The position numbers were made by a program, and so were the translations under genes. From NCBI GenBank assembly GCA_964036045.1, contig OZ038379.1, positions 17,219,317-17,283,316 on the forward strand: a DNA stretch of 64,000 nucleotides, read 5' to 3'. The DNA comes from Eutreptiella sp. 'Long Island Sound 2002'. Its lineage: Eukaryota > Euglenozoa > Euglenophyceae > Eutreptiales > Eutreptiaceae. The notes beneath the pieces were generated by a model. That model made no database searches and was not told where the DNA came from. It was given only the letters and a program-made list of their open reading frames with translations. Numbering within the stretch: position 1 is the stretch's first letter; every line of letters begins with the position of its first letter. Positions 1-9,600 of the stretch are shown here, piece after piece.

Positions 1-404
1 AAATCCCGGGGGCTGGGGGAAGTTGAGAATGCCCACTCAACCAGAAACAAGCAGGGCGAGGGGGAGGGGGATTGCTTAGCTCCATGGGTAGGTGTCATGA
101 TACAGCCCCGCCCACAACTGCGAGCACACCCCAATGTGCTAGGGATATTCCATTGGGACTAGCCCGTGCTTGCACACGGCACAAGTAGTGTGGTTGTGGA
201 CTTAGGGTGAATCCTTGCACTGCGCGCGCACTGCACGCTACTCTTAGACTATGTCCCCCCCGAAGAGCCCCTAGGCACGCCCCTTGGAGGTGGAGTGTGC
301 TTCGGGAAGAAAAAGAAGCAAAACAAATGTTCGCGGGGAAGTATCTCATTGTGCCCATACTTGAGCCAAAACTCCTCGGCAGAGTACGCATCAATACCCA
401 TACA

Positions 405-608
405 ACTGATTTGTGTCCTTGATGACTAAGATCCGCGACAACGCTCATCCACCATTGAACACCATCTTTTTGGGGGTCAAGAGGGTGAGCTCCAATGCTT
501 TTCTCATGTATATGGAGCAACATCTCAAGGATCTTGTCTTCCGTTTGTTTGTTCATTTTTGCCACCTCCTCCTCGGTGAATGTTCGAGGTTCATGCATCA
601 AAACCTAC
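405..608 (-). other. candidate coding exon, unknown protein
   Basis: On the minus strand this stretch reads as a plausible exon: an in-frame ATG at about 598 opens a hydrophilic, Glu/Lys-rich peptide (motif FTEEEVAKMNKQTEDKILEM), and a GTATGG that could be a donor lies near 405. Beyond that point the frame stays open but turns into low-complexity residues typical of noncoding DNA. I recognise no family. It could be a further exon of the zinc-finger gene read at 995-1438 on the same strand, but no splice pair connects them with certainty. It may also be chance. Confidence 0.22.
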
Positions 609-994
609 TACCAAACAACAATCATGCCCACATTACCACAAAGTATGGGTTTCTACTTTCTACCTTTCTACTACGGCCAGGCGCTCAAATAGTTGCACCG
701 CGCGCGCATTGCGCTCAAGGCACCTCCTTAGACCTTAGACTCCCCAAAGGAGCCCAAAGCAGAGTTTGGACTCTTCCAAAATCCCAGGGAGCAATCTGCG
801 GGGGAATGTTTGCCCGGCGCGCGCCCGGCGCGCTACTTTTCTATTAACTATCCCGACTTCAGCCCCAGATTTCCCTCCCATGGAGAAGCCCCCCAAGTAG
901 ACCACATTGCACTGCACACCTTCCCTACAAAGCACGTTGCAAAATAAAGCAGGACCTGTGAATTCAACCACTCCAATTGTCATTTGTAGTGTAC

Positions 995-1438
995 TTAACA
1001 AACAACATTGGTCCCACAAGTGTGGGTGTCAATACATTCATTACAATAGTGCTCCTTACACTCATCACAAACTGCGACGGTGGAGCGCTGTTGGCAACAC
1101 AACACACACACTTCCGCCTCATCCTCTGCCTCATCTTGCGTGGCGGCCGAGTTGCTTTGGTCAGGCGTGGATTGTGAGTCCCTAACCCCAACTTGAGGGG
1201 CCACGCAAAAAAGCGTGGATTGTGAGTCCCGAACCCCAACTCGAGGGGCCACGCAACAAAGCGTGGATTGTGAGTCCCTAACCCCAACTCGAGGGGCCAC
1301 GCAACAAAGCGTGGATTCAAAGATTGTCCCGGTTTCCTCAATAGCACCGGAAGGTTGGGGCCCAAAAGAGGGCGGAAATGCTACGTCACCCCTGCATTCT
1401 CGGGGGTCCCCAACAAAGGAGACAAAATCAGAAGTCAA
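995..1438 (-). CDS. possible exon of a B-box-like zinc-finger protein with 16-residue repeats
   Basis: This minus-strand open frame of 147 codons has no certain start or end and is read as an exon. Its middle holds three copies of a 16-residue repeat (core STLCCVAPRVGVRDSQ) encoded by a 48-bp tandem repeat that keeps the frame. It then turns acidic (DEAEDEAE) and ends in a cluster spaced C-x2-C-x8-C-x2-C-x4-C-x2-C-x4-H, like a B-box or related Cys/His zinc-binding fold. A donor-like GT follows the cluster near 1010. The finger is the main argument that this is coding; flanking exons are not resolved. Alternatively it is a decayed gene or a chance frame in repetitive DNA. Confidence 0.33.
   Translation of the reverse strand: MTSDFVSFVGDPRECRGDVAFPPSFGPQPSGAIEETGTIFESTLCCVAPRVGVRDSQSTLCCVAPRVGVRDSQSTLFCVAPQVGVRDSQSTPDQSNSAATQDEAEDEAEVCVLCCQQRSTVAVCDECKEHYCNECIDTHTCGTNVVC
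1165..1317. repeat. 48-bp tandem repeat, 3.2 copies
   Basis: Units begin at 1165, 1213 and 1261, with a partial fourth at 1309. Each starts GCGTGG and ends near CCACGC, so every unit can fold as a small stem-loop. Copies differ at only a few positions. The length is a multiple of three, so copy-number changes keep the minus-strand frame. Confidence 0.95.
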
Positions 1439-1716
1439 AACCTACGCTAGGGGTCACCATGATGCTCCTAGTATCTCAAAGTATGGGTCTCTAGTACAGC
1501 CAGGCGCCCAAATAGCTGCACTGCGCTAAGTGCGCCCCCTTAGTGCACCCCCTAAAAGGCCACTAGAGGGGCACGGGTCAACAAAGATGCCCGGCGCGCG
1601 CCCGGCGCGCTAACGTTCCCCCTGCAAAGGACACGACAGTATGGCTGTCCACAATACTGATTCATCTCGCAGGCAGTCTGATGATTCAAAAATCTGATGC
1701 CATCCCCTCGCCAAAT

Positions 1717-1825
1717 GTGTGGGTGTGGGTGTGGGTGTGGGTGTGGGTGTGGGTGTGGGTGTGGGTGTGGGTGTGGGTGTGGGTGTGGGTGTGGGTGTGG
1801 GTGTGGGTGTTGGGGGGGGGGGGGG
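1717..1825. repeat. (GTGTGG)n microsatellite followed by a G14 run
   Basis: About 16 GTGTGG hexamers (1717-1810) run straight into a 14-base G homopolymer (1812-1825). The G-rich strand could form G-quadruplexes. Confidence 0.95.
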
Positions 1826-2816
1826 TTCCGTGACCAACAATGTCGCTATACTATTTCTAGGCAAACTTGGAATTTTACAGGGGACTTCCGAGGCATGCCC
1901 AATCTCAAGAGGGGCATACGGTGGTGAGGCAAAAACAATGGGCCCATGATTTGCAAAGGTATTTGTCAAGCAAGCAGAGGCATCTAGCTTGTAGTGGTAT
2001 GAGACCAAGGGCACTACCTACATCTGTAGTGTGGAAGAGCGTGATGAGCTTTTTTCGCAGGGGGTTTGCACCCAAACTCAAAAATTGCCCAAGGGGCCGT
2101 GGTGCCCAAAAGGAGGCATAAGCACAATGAGCACTGCCTAGGAACATTTTTAGGAGGGATGCGGTGCAGAGCTTTTGCATATTTGGAGGAACTAGTGTGT
2201 GTTTATATCTAAGTTGAGTTTGACATACCTGAAATCTTGTTTTCTCTTTCCAGCGATGAGCATGGCTTCAGCGCCTACAACTGTAATATATGCTGTTGTT
2301 CCCTCCGACAAGCCATAGAATGGTCTGAGTTGCACGATGCAAACCTGTGCGCTCGTCCTCCATGAAGGGCTCCAACCCAACAACACAAACCCGCCCCCCA
2401 TTGGATTTGTGTGACACCTGTCGCCTGCAGTGCCACATCTGCAGTCCTTACTGAGACGCTGCTGTACAAATCTTGACACACCCTCCTTCTGCAGTTGTCC
2501 CGACATGCCCAATTCTAGTGGTGCCTTCAGGCCCATGCTATCCTGCCTACCGCCCCCCGCCCTCGTGTAGCTCAGGAAGGATCATCATCCCCCCCACAAC
2601 CCCACCTTATGCCCCTCAGCTTCCGCAAACACGGCCAAAGCCAGGAGAATGCAAGCTGACACAAGGCCATGTGAATGTGCGAGCCCCGCAACCCCGTTTG
2701 AATACAAACACCCAACCATGTAAGAGAACTTTGGGGAGTCCTGAGGGCTTGGGGGAGGGGGGGCTTGGAGGGTGTCCCAGCCTGGGAGCCGGCCGCGGCA
2801 AAAAAATTTTCCAGCA

Positions 2817-2880
2817 TACATACCTCAAAATTATCAGCGCCACGCTTTTACGCATTGCGCTGGTAATTTTGAGGCATGTA
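2817..2880. repeat. foldback (inverted repeat with 24-bp arms)
   Basis: Arms at 2817-2840 and 2857-2880 are complementary except at two positions, where a transcript would still form G-U pairs, around a 16-nt spacer. It resembles a small foldback element or hairpin RNA. No target duplication was identified. Confidence 0.75.
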
Positions 2881-3660
2881 GATTGGGGCAAAAACAAATT
2901 CAGGGGAAAAAATTGCCCGTCTGGAGCGGAGCAGCCAAGCAGCCAAAGCAGGTTGGGGTTGGGTGAGGTTGGGGGTTACAAAGTTTTTTTTTTCATATTT
3001 TTCTTGCACATCTAAATTTTCCTACAGTTCTGCATTTTGAGTATCCACACATCAGGTGAAAAAATTTTACCCACTGCCACACACCCCCAAACGGGGCCTT
3101 CGGTGCCCAGATTCCCAGCCAAAATGTGAAATTGGCGAAAGTCAGGTCAGAGAACTGTGGGGGGTCCAGGAGGGGGGGAGGGGGGGGCTTGCGGGGTTCT
3201 GAGCCATGCCCCCCCCCCCCTTGCTTCGGTGCAACCCACAGGCAAGCGGTTCCACAGAGGCCCCATAGCAGCAACAATCGCTCAAAATCACATGCAAACA
3301 AATGGAAAACAGTTGCAGTCTCAAGCAGAGTGTTGTTGTGAGCATAGCTGACTCTTCACAGGCATGACCCAGCCGCCCCTCCCAATACACACTGAACAAC
3401 AGGGCATTGCACATGTTTGGCCATTGCGGTTAAACGGGAGACCGTCGCACAGGGAAGGCGGCGTGTGTGTGCCATATATTTCACCGTGCACCACCTGACG
3501 TCTGGGAGTGGCCCCTGCCCACAGGAATGAGACACTGGCGCCTGGGGGGGGGGGGGGTTGTGCACAGCGCACACAGGGCAAAATAGAGGGTGCCTCAGCG
3601 CACCGCGCACTGAGGTAGCCATGTCACTCCCCAGTGTACTGCACAACCTTTTCAGGCAGG

Positions 3661-3745
3661 GACACCGTGGCCTAAGTGGTTAGCATGCATCAACAGCCCA
3701 CTGCACTCCAAGGATCTCATCCCTAGAAGTTCGATGGTTGCAGCT
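3661..3745 (+). repeat. tRNA-like sequence with Pol III A and B boxes (possible SINE head)
   Basis: TGGCCTAAGTGG at 3668-3679 fits the A-box consensus, and AGTTCGATGG at 3728-3738 resembles a B box, at about the normal spacing. The 5' end looks like a Ser/Leu-type tRNA, but no matching 3' acceptor strand follows, so a functional tRNA is unlikely. A tRNA-derived SINE head or tRNA pseudogene fits better. Confidence 0.3.
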
Positions 3746-6604
3746 GCCCACACCCCCTGGCAGGGAGGCCGTTCTGTGGCCAAGGGGGGCAGACAGGGGG
3801 CGGCAGGAGGTGGGGACGCACAGCGTTCGGAGGCGGGAGACTCCTTGCGGACAATGGGGAAGGCGGGACGCTTCACAGGGCAATCATGGTAAAGCTGTGT
3901 ATGGCCTGAGCGTTCATAGCTGATGGCGACACCCTCTGGGAAGGATGAGAGGCCCACATCAGTGGCAGGCACACGCTAGGGCCTAGTTGGTACTGCAAGG
4001 CTCCCCGTGGCTTTAAACGGACTCCCATTGTCACCAAATGACTAGCCAACAACGGCCCAAGTGTCCCTGAGGACCGTCAAGGGTCGCCAGAAAGAGTGCA
4101 TTTTTTCAGCCAACACGTGCAGGCCATTTTTAGTGGAAAGGGTCATTTCACGTCTTTCACACGGCCGAATCAGCTCCTACCTCCTGGATGCCCTCCTCCT
4201 CCGTATTGCTTGACAGGGCCCCATCCCCCTGTACCTGCCTGTGCCAAAACAGCCCAGACTCTCTGAGTGTAGATGTGCCGCACAAATGCAATCCCTCCAA
4301 CTTCCGTCGACCGTAACCGTCACGGCAAAAGGGTTAGAGCCATCCTCAACAAAGTCAAAGGATGACCGCGGTGGAGGTTAGGGGGGGTGATGGCACCAAA
4401 AGTGGGTCTGCAAACACGCTGTGGCTGGATACCGTGTGCATTGCCTCGTTCACCTCGTGCATGTGCCCCATATGTAGGAGGTGGATAAGCGTCGTCCCGG
4501 ATTCTCAACACGACGTTTGGTGCCCACGGTGATGCCCCCTGGAACCAGGCTTCCCGCGACACTGGGACACTCCCACAAGCACGATCGTCCACCAAACTAA
4601 CAGGCCACTGGGTCCGCTACAAGTGCTAGAGGGTGTGAGTACAGGATGAGTCCATCTAGCACAAATACAATGGTGCAGCCTCTGGTCGAATCGACCGAGG
4701 GCTCGCGTGACACCCGAATAAGAGGGTTATGCGCATTAATTCGGTGTTTGACTGGACATGTCGGCCACTGGCGGTGCGAAACCTTATTGCCCACCAGAGC
4801 ACAGAGGGGACGTCCGCCACTTCTACATCGGAGGACGAGCCGGCGACGCCGTCTCCCCTTAACTTTTTGTGGCGGGGGGACTGGTGCCTTTGGGCAGTGA
4901 TGCATCGGCCTCGGGAGTTCTTCTGCAAACAGGGTTGGTCATTGGCTCAGCAAGTGTGCCGGTGCGTACTTCCAGGCGCCCGCAAGGTTTTCAGGAGGAA
5001 TTGGTCCACACAGACGGTGAGGAAACGTAGATGACAGTGGGACAGTTGTCCCGCTACTCACAGGTCCTGCTTCTGCCCCTCGGCGTCACTCCCACGCCGG
5101 TGCCGGCAATGCTTCACACGAAATCTTTCCCAAGGCAGTGAAATTTGGAAGGTACTGACCACAATTGATGATGGAACCGTAACTCAGGAACACAAAGGGG
5201 GTGGGGGGCGTTCGAGCCCACCTATCAACCGCCCTCAAAAAGGGCTCCCGCTGTCGAGGCCATCCCCGCACTCTCCAAGGCCAAACGAAACGCAAACCGA
5301 CCGCAAGAACCATCAGGACTCCACCTGAGTCTGCTTCGGACTCCTCTTTTCACTGCGCAGACGCCGGCTACTGGGGGCTCAATGGAATGTAGCTTGTGTG
5401 CCCTGCGACAGAAAAACTACCATTTTGCGCCATAATGTCTCACTTTGTGGGGCGCCAAGAGGATTAGAAGTAGAAGGGAAGGGTATAGAAGGACGAGAGA
5501 TAGATGAGAGCGTGTGGGTTGCGGCTACGTATCCCCTGTATCCCCTGCCTGGCCACGGACCCAAATTGACACAAGAGCCGCCACCTGCCGGTTGCAGTAA
5601 AGCACCACTGGAAAATCGGGGTTCTGGGTCAAACATGTCTTCAGTCACGTTTCAATACATCTCCTTAGCCCCATTTATCGGAGCTCCAACCCCCTGTGTG
5701 ACATTCCGTCGGGTTGTTGCTCCTTTACGGGGCCCTGGACGGTCACCCGTTCTTCCCTTCATATGTTGCGTCAGGTCGCTGCTTTCTGTGGGCCGCTGCG
5801 GCCGGTGCTCTTGCTGGTGTCGTTTCCGCGTTCGCGGAGCCCAGTAGTTGGTGTGTTGGGGCTGTGCTGAATGTGGCATGGTGTGCCGTTTGCGTGTCAG
5901 CGGCACCCAATAATTGGCGTATTGAGGATGTGCTGGTTGTTGCCGAGGTCATTTGACTGTTTTTGCTGTCCACGCGCCTCTGTCCACAGGCCGTCCATAG
6001 CATAGCCTGCCTCGCTGTGTTTCTGTGCGGCCCAGGTGCCCTGTTCCTCCACGCGCTGTCCCGACCGTCCACCATATGTCCTTTTCCCCCTCACGGCTGG
6101 TCTGCCCCTGATGGGCTCCCGCTCCAACCCCCCCCCCCCTTCGTCCCCTTCGCAAATGTATTTCCACACGCCATGGCGCCTCACACCACTGCACGCACTC
6201 CACGGAGTGCTGCGCTCAACAGGCTGTTGGTAACGGTGCGAGTCACCCAAAGATGTGCACTTGGGTGGTCATGGGCACGGCATGTGCCCTGTTACAAGTC
6301 CTGGCACTTGGACCTGCCTCTACTGGCTGCACCTCCCCTCGTGATACGAGCCGGCCCATGCCCCGCAGAAGCCGCTCATGCCGTCGGCTTCATGCTGTCC
6401 CTGTCCCGGACCAGGTGAACAAGAAAAGCACAGCCCCGCCGAGACCCCACGCCTGCTTGTGCACACAAGCGGCCACGAACCATACCGAAAGAGCCATAGC
6501 ATCCCACACTACACCACACCACACCTTTGCAAGGGCTGTGGGTTCACAACTGCGCTTCCATATATAACATGCATCACACAGACAGACATGTGCGTGCAAA
6601 TTGC

Positions 6605-6605
<1 letters not shown>

Positions 6606-6658
<53 letters not shown>

Positions 6659-6665
6659 GGGGGGG
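6606..6665. repeat. (GT)25 microsatellite followed by G8
   Basis: An uninterrupted GT dinucleotide run at 6606-6656 is followed by C and eight G. It lies just past the 3' end of the minus-strand helical-repeat gene. Confidence 0.97.
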
Positions 6666-6699
6666 AGGGAAGGAGTGACAGGCTTCTTCGGCTCCGCTG

Positions 6700-9600
6700 T
6701 CAGTCATTCTCGGCACCCATGCCTCCCTGGCCCTGGACGTCGGAGACTGCCTCCTGGTGCCACGGTTTCCAACTTTCCGCAAACCCCGCAACGGCCATTG
6801 CCAGCTCCTCTGCACTGAACGTGGCGGCCATGCCATCCTGCACCACACGTGACGCGAGGGAGTCCATCAGCTGCGGGTACTTGATCCCCAGGTTGGCATA
6901 GGCCCAAGACGTCATGGCAATGTCCTGCGCCTTCATCGTTGCCAAGAATCCGGGCTGCATCATCCGGTTCGCAATCTGCGACATGAGCTCCGGGTTGTTG
7001 ACGTTGAGAGCCGCAAAGGCCCAGGCCACCAGCGTGATGCCCTGCGGATGCACGCAGCGACGGGGGTGTGGCAGCATCATTGTACTGCCGGGTACACCAT
7101 GCGGGATCAGAATTCCTAAGCCCCTGTTTCATATGGGTGTCACCAAGCCGATTCCACCCAGCACGCCTACATATGCTGCCATGGGCCCATGGCCTCTGGC
7201 TCAAAGCCGCGCCTGCGTGCAATGGCTGCCACAACTACGACGTCTGCAACTCTGGCACTCATTGCACAGACTCATGCACATTGCCCCCCACACCCTGGCG
7301 GATCTGCTTATCGCCCGCGTGCCCGTGTCCAATGGTTGAAGGTATTATGGGCCCGCAAAGAGCTCGGTGGCGACAGGCGCGCGTACAGCCTGCAGATGTG
7401 TACACGCTGTCCTCCCTGCCGAACGGCATGGCACCGGGATGCAATGCCGCGCCTGCCTGTGAGATAACTCCCAGACTGGCGGGCTACGCGGGCTGAGCTG
7501 TTCTCCAGGAGCCTGGGCCCACGACAAGGAGCAGCTGCAGGTGTATTGTCGCCACCCACGTCATCTTGAAGTACGAGGGCGGAACATACGTTGGGCTGCC
7601 CACGGCACGTCTCCATCGGTGGCTCATCGAAAGACGGGGCAGGTACAGGCAGGGGCAGGGGCGGGCGCAGAAGTAGATCAGGGATGTGCTTGAGGGGGAG
7701 GGTGCTCAAGGCGCTTTCAGAGGTGGCTGGCGGTGGGAGACGCGGTTGGTCGCGATTTCCAGCGCGTTCAAACTGGTTGAAGGGCCGTTGGGGGCGGAGA
7801 GAAGCGGTTGACAAGGCTGACTGTCACCCCCTTGGCCTTTCCCTCCATAGGCCGTGGTGTCCATCGGCCTCTCACCACTCCTTTCCTTTCCTTTCCCTTG
7901 GTCAGTTGTGCCAACAGAGCCCCTGGACTTGCCCTGTTTCACTTCTCTGTGTCGAGTCCACACAAAGGAAGGCAACTGCCTTTGCCGTTGGCCAGGTGCG
8001 TCCAAGCGGCCATCCCAAGCCGGCGGTGAGGTACCTCTCGCCAACGGTGGCTGGTGGGCCCTGGGATGGCCACTTGCGGGGTCTTTTCCCCGACGGGGGC
8101 ACATAACAACCTCCTGCCTCCAAATTCCCGTGCTCAGTCCTCCCTTTGGCGAGCGCATCATGTCCCCCCTACCCTCTCCTTTATGCCCTTGCTGTGCGTG
8201 TTGCGTCCCCTTTCCCACACGTGGCGCACACGGGTATGGGTTGTGGGTTGTTGCCAGAGGGGGGGGGGTCCAGGGGGGGGGGGCACAGGCAGAGGCACAG
8301 GCGGGTCCGGGGAGGGGGGCGGATGACACCTGCGCGTTGAATCCCAGGAGGAAATCCCCGTCCAGCATGCGGTCTGCCGCGGCGTCCATGAAGCCCGGGC
8401 TGTAGAAGTGACACCGCCCCAAGGCCCACACAGTGATCGCCAGCTCCTGCGGCGTGAACCGGTAGAGGAGGTCACCCTGCAGGGCCCTCTCCACGATGGC
8501 CTCCAGGGCCTGGTCGAACCACACCCCCACCTTCGCGAAGGCCCACACGACCATCGCCACGTCCTCCGCCTTCCACGTCGCGAGGAACTTGGGCCGGAGG
8601 GCCTGCTCGGCGATGTACTGCATGAGCGCCTCGTGGCGGATGCCGCTGATCGCGTAGGCCTCGGCCACCAACGCCAGGCCCTGCGCCGTGAAGGCCTCAG
8701 GGGGGCCCTCCTGCAGGATCACGTCTGCGATGGCGTGCATCAGGGGCAGGTCGGCGGGCTCGCGCCGGGCGAAGACCATTGCGGTGTTGGCGAGGGCCTG
8801 GGGGCTGAAGGTACGGAGCAGGCGCTCGTCAGTCTTCAACCGGGCGGCAATTCGCGCCATTAGCTCCGGATTCCCCACCTTTGGACACGAGGCAGAACAG
8901 GACTTGGGGGCGCCAGGGCGGTCTAAAAAAACCCTTCAGCAGACATTACACTGAGCCTGCGGTTATAAAGTAACCGACGGCAGCTGGAGGATAGCCGACG
9001 GCAGTTAGAAGGGCGTAGAGCGGTCTGTAAGGGGGCGCAAAGTACAGAAAAAGGAAGAAAGAAACTGGGTACTTAAAGACCGCCCTTGGGGCGTGCGTGG
9101 AAATACAGTGCAAGAGGGACGGGGTGCCCTGGCGTATGTAAGCTGTCCTGCGGGGTGTAGGGTGTGTGACGTGGGATGTGGGACGTGGGGGAGGCAGGCT
9201 TCAGAGCCGCACCCAAGGTTGTGGATCATCATTGCCCTCCAACCAGTGTGTCCAGGGGTGCTTTGTGCACCCCCCCTCGGAGAACAACCCCCTGGGGCGG
9301 TTCAGGCGTTGGTGCCACTGACGAGGGGCAAGCCACCTGACATACGAGCCGTAAGCCCGTATGCATCTCCGCAGGCATTTCGCTTGAAACGGAGGAGGTG
9401 GACCCCCGCCCCCCGCACGACATTGCGTGTCTGCTTCACACTATCACGTCACAGTGCCATACAGCATCCCGTCTGACTAGATGAGCCGCACGCTACCCCC
9501 CCCCCCCTCCCCCTGGGCCTTCCGCCCTGTGCCCCCACATTCTCCCCTTTGTGCAGGGTGGCAGGTGTGTGGGCGAAGGCAAAAGCGTTCATCCTCCCCA

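Larger units (their letters stand above)
1826..6605. other. no supported gene; G/C homopolymer-rich noncoding sequence
   Basis: Apart from the foldback and the tRNA-like sequence listed separately, I see no convincing coding region on either strand. Open frames here are short, overlap on both strands and have no recognisable motif. G or C runs of 9-13 bases recur (for example near 3176, 3211, 3546 and 6129). A two-copy repeat of about 50 bp lies at about 5840-5940. Confidence 0.5.

Noticed and set aside
1717-1810. (GTGTGG)n as telomeric sequence
   Set aside because: Internal, short, and not a known telomere repeat of plants or algae; treated as a microsatellite.
3661-3745. Functional tRNA-Ser/Leu gene
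   Set aside because: The A box fits, but the acceptor stem is not closed and the B-box arm is imperfect; kept only as a tRNA-like repeat.
4320-4930. Several overlapping frames on both strands
   Set aside because: GC-rich sequence with few stops; no start context, domain or splice support on either strand.
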